From DATGJX01 sp963830545 (lineage in GTDB: Bacteria; Vulcanimicrobiota; Vulcanimicrobiia; Vulcanimicrobiales; Vulcanimicrobiaceae), in the NCBI GenBank assembly GCA_963830545.1, contig CAWHMK010000001.1:558001-622000 (forward strand): 64,000 bases of DNA. The letters run 5' to 3'. Shown piece after piece: positions 28,988 to 39,134 of this stretch; position 1 is the first letter of the stretch; the number at the start of each line of letters is the position of its first letter. Made by a program: the position numbers and the translations under genes. The notes under the pieces were generated by a model. It was not told where the DNA came from and searched no databases. It saw nothing but the letters and a program-made list of their open reading frames with translations.

Positions 28988-29820
28988 ACGTCTATATTTC
29001 GTGCGACATGGAAGGCGTCGCGGGGGTGAGCAGCTGGGAGCAGGTCGATGCGCGCAATTACACGCCCGATTATTTCATCTACCGCAAGTACATGACGGCC
29101 GAGGTGTGCGCCGCCATCGCGGGTGCCCGGGAAGGCGGCGCGGCCGGAATCCTCGTCAACGATTCGCACGGCCCGATGCGCAACCTGATTCTCGACGACC
29201 TGCCGCAGGACGTGCGTGTCGTGTTCGGCAATCGCAAGCCGTTTTCGATGGTGCAAAGCGTCGACGGCGGATACGGCGGCGTTTTCTTCACGGGCTATCA
29301 CGGCGCTATCGGTGAGGCGAACGCGACGCTTTGCCATACGTACACGCCCTCGGTAATCTACGACGTTCGGATCAACGGCGTGCGCTGCAGCGAAGCCACG
29401 CTCAACGCCGCGCTCGCCGGTCATTTCGGCGTGCCGGTTCTACTCGTCACCGGAGATCGCGTCACCGTGGAAAGCGCAAAAGCGCAGATGCCATGGGTCA
29501 CAGGCGTCATTGTGAAGGAAAGCATCGGCAACTACGCCGTCGATTCGATATCGCCGAAAGCCGCGCAGGACGCAATTCGAGCCGGTGCTGCGCAGGCCGT
29601 CAAGAGCGCCCCAGCGGCGAAAGCGTTCCGTTTCGATGCGCCGATAACGCTCGAGATCGATCTCGCGCGAATCGAGCAAGCCGACTTTGTTGCGCTCATT
29701 CCTGGTTTTCAGCGCAGCGGCCCGCGTCAGGTGCGCTTTACGCACGACGATTATCCGACAATATTCCGCGCCTTCGTCGCGGCATTTCGATTGGGCGGCG
29801 TCGCCGAACGTCCGGCCTAA
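28984..29820 (+). CDS. M55 D-aminopeptidase (DppA-like), copy 2
   Basis: 278 residues, clearly a tandem duplicate of the preceding gene. It shares YISCDMEGVAGV, NDSHGPMRN, FTGYHGAIGEAN and HTYTPSVIYDVRING, with many substitutions elsewhere, so the duplication is not recent. All presumed metal ligands are kept in both copies, which argues for two active enzymes or a heteromer. Confidence 0.88.
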   Translation: MNVYISCDMEGVAGVSSWEQVDARNYTPDYFIYRKYMTAEVCAAIAGAREGGAAGILVNDSHGPMRNLILDDLPQDVRVVFGNRKPFSMVQSVDGGYGGVFFTGYHGAIGEANATLCHTYTPSVIYDVRINGVRCSEATLNAALAGHFGVPVLLVTGDRVTVESAKAQMPWVTGVIVKESIGNYAVDSISPKAAQDAIRAGAAQAVKSAPAAKAFRFDAPITLEIDLARIEQADFVALIPGFQRSGPRQVRFTHDDYPTIFRAFVAAFRLGGVAERPA

Positions 29821-29821
29821 T

Positions 29822-29886
29822 TGTCATCGTGAGCGCGTATTGTCATCGTGAGCGTGTCGAACAACCCCGAGCCCGTCGAGGGGCCG
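29822..29886. repeat. Intergenic dispersed repeat, copy 1
   Basis: Two copies of tgtcatcgtgag, 19 bases apart (29822-29833 and 29841-29852), precede tgtcgaacaaccccgagccc and a gtcgaggggccg end. A near-identical unit lies at 47589-47654. Both copies fall between the ends of convergent genes. Confidence 0.8.
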
Positions 29887-29909
29887 TCTCGAGATGGCTT
29901 CGACTTCGC

Positions 29910-30260
29910 TCAGCCGGTTTTTTCGCGCATGGAAAGGGCTCCGCCGACGAATGCGCCGGCGCCCGTAAGCAGCGCGACCGCGTACGGATACCAATTGGGA
30001 ATACCCGCAACGAGCGGCCGTTTCGAAAACGCCGCTCCCAAGATCGTAACGCAAACGATGACGACGCCGAGCACGCCGGCATGCAGCAGCGGCCGCGCCG
30101 CCGCCACGCGCGCCGCTATTGCTCCGGCTATTACTCCGGCAACGAATGTGACGAATTCACCGGCGACGATGCCGTGAAAGATGAAACCGCCGGCAATTTC
30201 GACGGCAAGCAGACAGACATAGCCTAGCAGCACCGCCAGGAGCGTGCGCGCAGGTCTCAA
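29910..30260 (-). CDS. Small four-helix membrane protein, unknown
   Basis: 116 residues with about four hydrophobic helices (about 5-27, 32-52, 60-80 and 86-108). It begins MRPARTLLAVLLGYVCLL. It follows the 2-IPMS-like gene by 8 bases on the same strand. No family recognised. Confidence 0.6.
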   Translation of the reverse strand: MRPARTLLAVLLGYVCLLAVEIAGGFIFHGIVAGEFVTFVAGVIAGAIAARVAAARPLLHAGVLGVVIVCVTILGAAFSKRPLVAGIPNWYPYAVALLTGAGAFVGGALSMREKTG

Positions 30261-30268
30261 AACCGCGG

Positions 30269-31666
30269 TTAGCCCGCTACCGCAGCCGGACGTCCGAGTG
30301 CGATTGCGATTTCCGCGAGTTCGTTCTCGTCGATGGCCAGGCGGCGCATCGCCCGCTCGTAGAGTTCTATCGCTTCTTCACTCTTGCTGGCGGCCGCGCG
30401 TTCCTCGCGAATACGCTTGACTTCTTCGGTCACGCGGTGCGCGAGCTCCGCAGATACCTCGACGCCGTGCTCCGCGAGTTGCGACGCGTGTTTGCGCAGC
30501 GTATCCTCGACCAGCGCTACGCCCGAATGTTTGCCGAACACCCACGATGTTTCCGCGCCCACGAGTTCGGCGGGAACCGCTTCATACATGCGATGATCGA
30601 TCAGCATCGCATGCGTGTGAATCCCCGATTCGTGCGCGAAGACCTTGGTTCCGACGATCGGCTCGTGCTGCTGCATCGGCACGCCGCTCATGCGTTCCAT
30701 GAACCTTGCCAGTTCGCGCAACTTGTGATACTTGAATCCCGGAATTTCGATGCCGTACAGCACGTTGAGCGCGGTGACGAATTCGTGCAGCTTCACGTTG
30801 CCGGCGCGCTCGCCGTACCCATTCGCCGTCACCGACACCACCTTGAAGCCGCACGCCACAGCGGTAATCGCATTGATGGTGCCCAGACCGTAGTCGTTGT
30901 GCAGATGACATACCATCGGCAGACCTTTGGGCATGGCGTTCACGATGCGCGTACAATACCAGCGCGCGGCTTCCGGCGTCATGCATCCGACCGTATCGGG
31001 CCACGCCGGACGCGTCCCGCCCGCCGCAAGGCCGGCTTTGAAGTACTCGATGAAGTACTCGACGTCGCCGCGGCTGCCGTCCTCCGCGCCGAACTCGATG
31101 CGCGTAGCGCCCTTACTGCGCGCGTACGTGATGGCGTCGCGTTGCAGTTTGACGTTCGCATTGCGGTAGAATTCCAGCGGCAGATCCAACCACTCGCTCT
31201 CCGGACGTCCTTCGAGCTTGAGCAGCGTCTTGCCGATTTTGTACTTGAGATGGAGATCGCTTCCGCTCGTGAAGATGAAGAACGTGACTTCGGACGGGTC
31301 GACGTTGACGTCCGCAAGCGCGCGCAGCGTCACGTCGATGTCTTTGGGATTGCAGCGGCACATGACGACGATCTCGACGTCTCCGATCTCGCCGCGGCGC
31401 TTGCCGTCCATGACCAGTTGCAGTGTCTTGCAATCCCCCGGGCTGGCCGCCGGGAAACCGACGCTCATGATATGCACGCCGATGTCCGCCAAGCGCTTTG
31501 CAATCTCGTATTTTTGCTCCGGGGTGAAGCATATCCCGGGCATTTGCTCGCCGTCCCGCAGCGTTTCGTCGTAAATGCGAATCTGCGACGGATCGGGGAA
31601 ACTCAAATGCTTGGTGAATTCGCGTGGATCGCGAATCAGGCGCTCGATGGGCTCGCGGAATTCCAT
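30269..31666 (-). CDS. Homocitrate/2-isopropylmalate synthase family enzyme
   Basis: A 465-residue DRE-TIM metallolyase that condenses acetyl-CoA with a 2-oxoacid. Motifs are YDETLRDGEQMPG, the metal-binding HLHNDYGLGT and ANGYGERAGN, and FAHESGIHTHAM. The C-terminus has a helical region but I do not see a standard LeuA allosteric domain. Substrate (2-oxoglutarate, 2-oxoisovalerate or another) cannot be set by eye, so no gene symbol is given. Confidence 0.85.
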   Translation of the reverse strand: MEFREPIERLIRDPREFTKHLSFPDPSQIRIYDETLRDGEQMPGICFTPEQKYEIAKRLADIGVHIMSVGFPAASPGDCKTLQLVMDGKRRGEIGDVEIVVMCRCNPKDIDVTLRALADVNVDPSEVTFFIFTSGSDLHLKYKIGKTLLKLEGRPESEWLDLPLEFYRNANVKLQRDAITYARSKGATRIEFGAEDGSRGDVEYFIEYFKAGLAAGGTRPAWPDTVGCMTPEAARWYCTRIVNAMPKGLPMVCHLHNDYGLGTINAITAVACGFKVVSVTANGYGERAGNVKLHEFVTALNVLYGIEIPGFKYHKLRELARFMERMSGVPMQQHEPIVGTKVFAHESGIHTHAMLIDHRMYEAVPAELVGAETSWVFGKHSGVALVEDTLRKHASQLAEHGVEVSAELAHRVTEEVKRIREERAAASKSEEAIELYERAMRRLAIDENELAEIAIALGRPAAVAG

Positions 31667-31670
31667 GGCT

Positions 31671-33023
31671 TTACTTTAGCATGACCTCGTCGCGCGGCAC
31701 TAGGCCTGCGTCCGTAGCGGCGCTCGATTGCGCGCGGCGCGTGTACACGCGCAATTCGGAAATGTCGCGAGGGAAAACCAATTCGAGCGTCCAGTCGAAT
31801 GCGACGCGCAACTTGCGATCCAAGCCCGGCAGCCGGGAAAGGTAATACGAGCGCCAGAGGAACCATGCTGGAAACCCTGTGAGCACGCGGTTTCCGGGCA
31901 GCTGCGCAACGGCTTTTCGCGCGCCGAGCGACGCCATCATCCCAAGCGATTTGTAGCGAAACGGTTTCGTCGGCCGGCCGCGGAGCACCGCGACGATGTT
32001 GTCTGCGAGCACCGGTCCTTCGCGTATCGCGTGCTGCGCGGTGGCCGGATAAAACCCGCCTTCGCCGTCGGGAACTTGCGCGCAATCACCGAGCGCCCAA
32101 ACGGCTTCGCATCCCGGAACGCGCATATCTTCTCCGACGGCGATCGTGCCGTGTTTTCCGCGCGGCAGAGTACCTTTGACGGCAAGCGGACGCGGCCGCA
32201 CGCCCGCGCTCCAGACGATCGTGCGAGTCTCGATGCGCTCGCCGCTCGCGAGCTCGAGTCCCTCGTCGTCGGCAGACTTCACACCGTCGGCAGTGATAAC
32301 GCGCACGCCGCGGCGGCGCAAATCTCGCTGCGAATAGCTTCCCATGCGCGCGGGCAAACCCGGAAGCAGCGTCGCTCCCCCCTCGACTAGGACGATGCGC
32401 ACGTCGTCTTTTTTAACGTGCGGATAAAAGCGCAGAACGCTGCGGAAGAGTTCGACCATCTCGCCCGCCGCCTCGACGCCCGTGAATCCTCCGCCGACGA
32501 CGACGAGCGTGAGCAGCCGCTTGCGCTCCGCTTCGTCGGGAACCGTATCCGCAAGTTCGAGCAGCCAAATGAAGCGGTTGCGCAGCACGCCGGCATCCTC
32601 GAGCGTCTTCAGCGCGAATACGCGCTCCGCAACACCCGGCAAGTCGAACGTCGAGGTTGCAGAGCCAATCGCGACGACGGCGTAATCGTACGTAATGATT
32701 TCCGAAACGCCGGTAAGCGTATGCGTGTACGTAACGCTTCGCGCGTCGACGTTCAGTCCGGTGACGTCGGCGAGAATGAATTGCGTGCGCCGGAGCTGCG
32801 ACCGGATCGGCGTGATGATGTGCTGCACGTCCAGCGCGCCCGAGCTGACTTCCGCAAGCATCGGCGTGAAAAGCGAAAAGTTTTCGCGGCTGATGAGCAC
32901 CAGTTCGGCCTCGCCGCTGCGCAGGCGTTTTTCCAGCCGCTGAGCCGCAGCGATGGCGGCGAACCCGCCGCCCAGGATGACGATGCGCTTCACGCCCGCG
33001 CCGTTCGCCGCGCGAACTAGCAT
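31671..33023 (-). CDS. Type II NADH dehydrogenase-like flavoprotein
   Basis: About 450 residues. The FAD motif is RIVILGGGFAAIAAA at the N-terminus. The NAD(P)H motif is LTLVVVGGGFTGVEAAGEM, and the C-terminal FAD contact is VWALGDCAQVP. A hydrophobic tail (GFPAWFLWRSYYLSRLPGL) is typical of membrane-bound NDH-2, which passes electrons from NADH to quinone without pumping protons. ATG 33023 is used; an in-frame upstream codon (33101) and GTG 32993 are alternatives. Confidence 0.88.
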   Translation of the reverse strand: MLVRAANGAGVKRIVILGGGFAAIAAAQRLEKRLRSGEAELVLISRENFSLFTPMLAEVSSGALDVQHIITPIRSQLRRTQFILADVTGLNVDARSVTYTHTLTGVSEIITYDYAVVAIGSATSTFDLPGVAERVFALKTLEDAGVLRNRFIWLLELADTVPDEAERKRLLTLVVVGGGFTGVEAAGEMVELFRSVLRFYPHVKKDDVRIVLVEGGATLLPGLPARMGSYSQRDLRRRGVRVITADGVKSADDEGLELASGERIETRTIVWSAGVRPRPLAVKGTLPRGKHGTIAVGEDMRVPGCEAVWALGDCAQVPDGEGGFYPATAQHAIREGPVLADNIVAVLRGRPTKPFRYKSLGMMASLGARKAVAQLPGNRVLTGFPAWFLWRSYYLSRLPGLDRKLRVAFDWTLELVFPRDISELRVYTRRAQSSAATDAGLVPRDEVMLK

Positions 33024-33057
33024 GCCTTGAACGCGCGCAGCGGGAATAAAAGCAGGC

Positions 33058-33939
33058 GTGAAGGATCCCAATAGCGGCTGGGCCGAGCGGCCGGAAAACA
33101 AGCGCTACGACGTTCAGGAGGGCGAGTATCTGCCGCCCGATCAGGCCCAAGCGCAAAAGACGAAGGGCAAAGCCGCGAAGGGCCTCGGCACGGCGGGCGT
33201 CGGCATAGCCGTACTGCTCGCGAAGTTCAAATCGCTTCTGCTGATCCTGCTGAATTTGAAGTGGGCAGTCGTTTTGCTCAAATCGCTGACCTTCGGCGGA
33301 TCGTTTTTCATCTCGCTTTTCTTCTACGCGCTGTTCTGGGGTTGGAAGTTCGCACTCGTCTTCGTGCTGATGATTCTCGCGCACGAGATGGGACACTACG
33401 TGACGATCCGCAACTATGGTTTGCCTGCGCGCCTGCCGATGTTCATTCCCTTCTTCGGCGCTTACACGATGGGCGGCGTTCCGCAAAATCTCGAGCATGA
33501 CGCATACATCGCACTCGCCGGCCCGCTCACGGGCTTGGGAGTGTCCGTAGCATGTTACGCGTTCGGATTCCAAACGCACGACGTATTTTGGTACATGGCG
33601 GCGTACGTCGGCGCGATGATCAATTTGTTCAACATGATCCCGGCGTTGCCGTTCGACGGCGGCCGCGTGGCCGGCGCAATCTCACCGGCGCTCTGGATCG
33701 GCGGCTTCGTCGTCTTCGTCGGCGCGTCGCTTGCGCTGCACATCCCGATATTCTTCATCATCTTGTTCGGCATTATGGCGCTGCCTGGCGTCATCGCAGC
33801 ACTGCGCGGTTACGTCGATCCGCGGTACGCGACGATGACGGCATTGGGAAAATTCCGGGTGGGCGGCTGGTATTTGCTCACGATGTTCGCGCTCTTTTAC
33901 CTGATGTCGATCTCGCACGTCGCGGTTCCGGCCCGTTGA
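33058..33939 (+). CDS. M50 site-2-protease-family membrane metalloprotease
   Basis: 293 residues. A hydrophilic N-terminus precedes several transmembrane helices. The zinc motif ILAHEMGHYVTI and the second ligand region NMIPALPFDGGR (NxxPxxPxDGG) are both intact. This matches the cytosolic-facing M50 family, which cuts substrates within membranes. The GTG start lies 34 bases from the divergent NDH-2 start. The stop overlaps the next gene. Confidence 0.88.
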   Translation: MKDPNSGWAERPENKRYDVQEGEYLPPDQAQAQKTKGKAAKGLGTAGVGIAVLLAKFKSLLLILLNLKWAVVLLKSLTFGGSFFISLFFYALFWGWKFALVFVLMILAHEMGHYVTIRNYGLPARLPMFIPFFGAYTMGGVPQNLEHDAYIALAGPLTGLGVSVACYAFGFQTHDVFWYMAAYVGAMINLFNMIPALPFDGGRVAGAISPALWIGGFVVFVGASLALHIPIFFIILFGIMALPGVIAALRGYVDPRYATMTALGKFRVGGWYLLTMFALFYLMSISHVAVPAR

Positions 33940-34505
33940 GCGAAAAGCCGCCGCCGGATTTTGCGACACTTCGCGCGGTAGAGGTGCTCGCGCAGATGCA
34001 TCAGCGCGCGCGCGAAAAACCGAACGCGCCGCCCGCGCCGATCGACCGCCCCGTCCTTCTGCACAGCGAACGGCTCCGGCTGCAAATCGCGAAAACCACC
34101 CGCAGCGACGTCGAAAGTGAACTTGGTATCGCGTTCAGTTATCCGGCGCGCGGGTGGCACACGTATGCGACGAATGAGTCGGGCGTGCGCTGCCTGCTGA
34201 GCACGTTTTACAAGAACGGAATCCTGATCGCTGCGGAACTATACGTGCCGCGCGGCGCGCATGTGCCCAATCTCGAAGCACGAAACTTCGGCGGATTCAG
34301 CCTGCAGCCGGGAAACGTTCGCATCGGCATGCACGCCGCCGCGATTGCGGAGCCGTTCGCGCCCGCCGTCGGAGGGCCCGGCAAAGTGGTGTACGACAGC
34401 GCCTTCGAGACGCGGTTTCCGGGCGGCGTTTCGTACGCCATGGCCGTAAAAGGGACCGTTCAGCGTTTGACGATCTACGCCGAAATTTCGAAGACAGCGA
34501 CGTAA
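33936..34505 (+). CDS. Uncharacterised protein coupled to the M50 protease
   Basis: 189 residues from a TTG that overlaps the protease stop (TTGA). The N-terminus is charged (LSEKPPPDFATLRAVEVL). The rest is a soluble alpha/beta protein with AFSYPARGWHTYATNESG and PGKVVYDSAFETRFPGGVSY. No signal peptide is evident. It may be a partner or regulator of the protease; I do not recognise a family. Confidence 0.65.
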   Translation: MSEKPPPDFATLRAVEVLAQMHQRAREKPNAPPAPIDRPVLLHSERLRLQIAKTTRSDVESELGIAFSYPARGWHTYATNESGVRCLLSTFYKNGILIAAELYVPRGAHVPNLEARNFGGFSLQPGNVRIGMHAAAIAEPFAPAVGGPGKVVYDSAFETRFPGGVSYAMAVKGTVQRLTIYAEISKTAT

Positions 34506-35902
34506 ATGCGCACCTGGCTGCTCATCGCTGCGAGCGTCGCGGTCCTCGCGGCGCTGGTCTTTGCGCGTCCGAACCAGACGCCCGGTCCGCCGATGCGCGA
34601 CTTCGAGGCGTACTACGCCGCCGGAACGCTGTGGAACGCGGGCGCGGACCCGTATTCACAATCGATTTGGCGAGCGGAGCGAGGACTTGCGGGCGTCGAT
34701 CCCCACCGGTATGAAGCGCTGCCGTTCGTGAGTCCACCAGCGGCATTGCCGTTCTTCGGTCTGTTCGCGCGCTTGCCGTTCACAGCGTCCAACCTATTAT
34801 GGCGAGCACTGCTCATCGCTGCGCTTGCCGCGATTGCTTTTGCAACGCTTCATCTAGCGAAACGAGCCGCGAATTCGTGGAATGTGTTGGCGATTGCTGT
34901 CGCCGCGCTGGGCTTCGGTCCGTTGACGAGCGCGCTCGCGCTGGGACAGATCGCGCTGCCCGCCTTCGCGTTCGCACTGTTGTCTCTGCTTCGGCCTGCC
35001 GTGCCGGCGTCGCCGCATGGCTTCAACCGAACGTTGCGCTCACGATGATCGTGCAACTGTTCGAGCGCCGAAGCGCCGCTGTATTTCTTGCCGCGCTAGC
35101 AATTTTTGCGGCCGCATGCGCGGCAATCGCGGGCGTTCCCGGACTCGAGCACTACGCGAGCCTGCTCCATCGCCACGCGCTCGCCGAACGATTTTCGGCA
35201 ATTCAGATCACTCCGGCGGCGATTGCGTATGGTTTCGGTGCGAAGCCCGCGGCGGCGCTTGCAATCGGTGCGGCAGTTGCAGCCGCAGCCGTTTGCTGCT
35301 GGTTCGTCGCGATGCGGATCATTCCGGACGCGGCCGGCCGCTTCTGCGCGACGTGCGCGCTGCTGCCGTTTGCCGTGCCGTTCTTTCACGAACACGATCT
35401 GCTCGTCGTCTTCGCTCCAGCGATCGTTTTCTGCGGACGAGCGAACTCGCGCTGGTGGCCGCTCGCCGCAGTCGGCGCGCTGCTCGCGGCAACGGACTGG
35501 CTGGGGTTGGCGCAGCGGCCCGACGGCACGCTGCAAACGCTTCTCCTGGTCGGCGCTTTCGGCGCCGCGCTCGTCGCGCTGCGCGAGCGCCCGCGTCCGA
35601 GCATGCTCACCGCACCGCTGATCGCGCTCGCGCTGATCGGCGTCGCGGCGGTTCAGGCGCACGCGCATGCCGCACCGGTGTGGCCCGATGCAATGCGTTC
35701 GCTCCCGCACGCAATCGAGCGGATGGACATCGCGTCCGCATGGAATGCCCAGCAACGCGCAAGCGGACTCTTTGCCCGCGGTGCCGTATGGGCGGGGCTG
35801 CGTCTCTGTTCGTTGCTGGGCTGCGCGATGCTCGCCGCAGCGGCGGTTCTCAGTTCGAAATGTCCTGCGGATTCCAGAAGTCCATCACCGGTCCCGGCTT
35901 GA
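34506..35902 (+). CDS. GT87/DUF2029-type membrane glycosyltransferase-like protein, frame broken near 34994
   Basis: A polytopic membrane protein. The N-terminal helix and PPMRDFEAYYAAGTLWNAG then DPYSQ match the extracytoplasmic motif of polyprenyl-phosphate-dependent mannosyltransferases of the GT87 kind. The frame changes after FALLSLLR. Adding one base at 34994-34996 (restoring GCGC) joins it to AGVAAWLQPNVALT, the usual next motif. Restored length is about 465 residues. Its 3' end overlaps the convergent SBP gene by 53 bases. Confidence 0.75.
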
Positions 35903-37473
35903 TGTTCCGGAAATCGTTATCGTACGTCATGTGTTCCGTTCGCTGGCTGAGCACGATGAACGGAACGTCGCGCGCCAAGTCTTCCTGCACGCGCGTATAG
36001 TCACGCTTGCGCATGTTCGGGTCATAGTTCACGAGCGCGTCCTGCAGCGCAGCATCCACGCCGCGATTGCAGTACCCCATGTAATTTTGGCCTTTGGGCG
36101 ATATCCGGCTGCACGCGATCATGTTCGTGAGATCCGGATCGGGCGGTAGGCTCCATGCGTACGATGCGATGTCATAGTGGCGCGTCGCAACGATTCCACC
36201 GCCCGCATAGGACGCGAACAGTTTGTCGGTCGGATACCGGAAGTACTCGAGCCCAGCGCCAATCTGTTTGTACCACTGCTGAATCAGCAGCACGACCGAA
36301 TCAAGGCCCGGATTTCCGGTATTTCCGGCAAATTGAAACTGCAGCGTGCGGCCGTTTTTGTGACGAAGGCCATCCGGACCCATCGTCCATCCGTCGCGCC
36401 GGAGCTGCGTACGCCGCCGCCTTCAGATCGAACGGGTAGCATCGCGCGTTCGGATCGTACGCCCAGTTGAGGTGCGAAATCGGCGTGCACGCCAAGAAGC
36501 CGCTACGATGATACACTTTTCTCCACAGCATTTCGACGTCGATCGCGCGCGCTAGCGCTCGGCGCACCTCGGGGTCTGAGAGAATCGGGCCGGTCACGTT
36601 GAAATCGATGTGGCCGTAAGCGGTCGTGTCGAAAGCGATAGAGCGCGTATCCGGCGTTTTCTCGACTTGCTGGTAAATATTCGTCGGCACACGGACGAAT
36701 GCGTCGATCTCGTGCGTTTGAAGCGCCGTCAGCATCGTGTTCGCATCCGGAATCACCTTGAAAACAACGCGTCGCAGTTTCGGACGCCCACCCCACCATT
36801 GCGGGAAAGCCTCCATCACCACTTCGTTGCCGCGCGACCAGCGCACGTAGCGGAACGGACCGAGTCCGACCGGCAAACCGTTGTACGCCGCGTGATTGAT
36901 GTCTTGCCCCGCCAAGAGATGCTTGGGTAAAATCGCCGGATTGTCGACGGGCGTGAAGTACCGGTTGATGAACGCTGCGTACGGCCGTTTCAGGCGGAAG
37001 ATCGCAGTATAGCGATCGGGCGTGTCGACGCGACCGATCAGATCCCATCCGTCGCGTGTGAGCACGTTCGTCTTCGGATCCAGAATGGTTTTGACCGTGA
37101 ATGCCACGTCCGCAGACGTGAACGGTTTGCCGTCGTGCCACACCACGCCGTGCCGCAGCTCGAACGTTATCGATTTGCCGTCGGGTGAAATCAGGTGATT
37201 TGCCTTGGTAGGCACCTCGAGGCATAGCGAAGGCACCGCATTGCCTTTGTCGTCGAAGACGAAAAAATAGCCCATCGTAAACGACGACAAATCGTTTACA
37301 AGCGTTTCGGTGGAAAGCAGCGGATTGAGACTGTCGATGTCTTCGCCGTCCGCCCAGCGGAACGTTCCCGGCACGGTCCAAGAATGAAGACCATCGTGGC
37401 GGCCGCCGCCGCTCGAACACGCGCTCAGCGCGCATGCGAAAAACGCGGCAGCCGCGAAAGCCGCGTACCTCAT
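35850..37473 (-). CDS. Family-5 solute-binding lipoprotein A, frame broken at 36404-36408
   Basis: An oligopeptide/dipeptide-type periplasmic binding protein. The lipoprotein signal is MRYAAFAAAAFFACALSAC with Cys at 19. GEDIDSLNPLLSTET and ELRHGVVWHDGKPFTSADV are typical SBP_bac_5 segments. The last third (TMGPDGLRHKNGRTL...) is in another frame. Removing the T of GCTGC at 36406 (+ strand) restores GCGC and FDLKAAAYALRRDGW, matching its paralogues. Last gene of the adaptor-TolC-SBP operon, 3 bases after copy B. Confidence 0.85.
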
Positions 37474-37476
37474 TTT

Positions 37477-39133
37477 CTAGATGTCTACGTCCATCATATT
37501 GTCGAAGTACGAAACCGCGTTGGGGTGAAAGTTCTTGAGATCTCGATTCACCGCCCAAATGTCCTCGCGTCCGTTGAGCACGACGATTGGGACGTCTGCG
37601 GCCATGCGCTCCTGCACGATGGCGTCATCCGCATTTCGCTGCGCTTGATCGTAGTGCGCGTAGAGATTCAGCATCGCGGCATTGGCGCGCTGGTCGCACC
37701 ACCTCGGGTCGTTCTCACCACTGGGTGGAATCGACGCGCACCCGTATGTCGTAGAGAGATCGCCGACCGGATCCAGTCCCCATGCAAACGTAACTACGTC
37801 GAACTTTCCCGCATACACAATCCCGCCTTCCTGCATCGGCGCAAGGAGCAAGTCCAGCGGATAGCGCAGGACGGTGATGGAAACGCCGATTTGCGACCAC
37901 CAACTCCGGATCATCTCGATCTCTTGATCGACGTCCGGAGAACCCGTTGTGGATACGAAGTTGAGCTGCAGCTTCACGCCGTTTTTCGAACGGATGCCGC
38001 CCGCTCCGCGCACCCACCCGGCTTTGTCCAGCAGCGCGTTCGCCTGCGCGATGTCGAACGGAACGAGTTTGATGTTCGGATCCCAGTAGGGCGCCGATTT
38101 CGCAGCGGGTTCCTCGTTCAGGTATCCCACCCCGTGGCCGATCTTTTGGATGATCGTCGCGCGATCCGTCGCCAAGCGCAGCGCGCGCCGCACGGCGACG
38201 TCGCGCAGAGCCGGGCTCTTCAGGTTGAAATCCAGATGATTAAAAATATAGCTCGGGGACGCGCACGACCGTGTACGGCTTGATTGCCTGCACCCGCGAC
38301 AAATACGCGCCGCCCACCGGATACCACATGTCCAGCGCTTTGGCTTGCAATTGCGTGAGCGCCGTGTTCCGGTTCGGAATGATCATCCAGTCGATTTCTT
38401 TGAGCTTCGGAAGGCCGCGCCAGTAGAGCGGATTGGCGACCATGACGACCTTGCTCGAGCGGTCCCATTCCTTGTATTTGAACGGACCGATACCGACGGG
38501 GAGCGAGTTGTACGCGACGTGGTTGATGTTGGGATACTGCGAGAGCAGATGCTTGGGCAGAATGCATGGATTGGCGCCGCCCGTGGCAAAAAACGTTTCG
38601 ACGAACGGCGAATACGGCTTGCTCAAATGATAGACGACGGTGTACTTGTCGGGCTCGTCGATCTTCGCAATCCGGTCCCAGCCCGCGCGGCTGATCTCGT
38701 TGTTCGCCGGGTTGAGCACCACTTTCGTCGAGAACACGACGTCGTCCGCAGTAAACGGCGCTCCGTCCGACCACTTCACGCCTCTGCGCAAGTGGTACGT
38801 AATCGTCAGGCCGTCCTTGCCAACGCCGCCGTTGTGAATCGTTGGGACCTGCGTCGCGAGTTCCGGATAAGCGGCATTGTGCTCGTCGAAGCGGATGAGC
38901 CACGCCATCGTGAGCTGCGAGAGCATCAGCAAATCGATTTCTTGACCGAGGTGCGGATTGAGCGTCGAAATATCGCCCGGCGCCGTCGTATAGCGCAGTA
39001 CGTGCGGAATCGTGAACGAATTGACGCGGCCGCCGGCCTTCGGCGCCCCGCCCGTTCCGCCGCCCGTGCTCGTGCACGAAGCAATGCCGAGCGAGAGCAT
39101 GAGCGCACAAAGGCCCCTCGAGATGCGGTTCAT
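37477..39133 (-). CDS. Family-5 solute-binding lipoprotein B, frame broken near 38248
   Basis: The lipoprotein signal is MNRISRGLCALMLSLGIASC. SBP core motifs are GDISTLNPHLGQE and HLRRGVKWSDGAPFTADDV. The frame ends VPELYF-stop in a run of five T. With four T it continues NHLDFNLKSPALRD and VRRALRLATDRATI. Restored length is about 550 residues. Closest in wording to copy C. One base separates it from C. Confidence 0.85.
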
Positions 39134-39134
39134 A

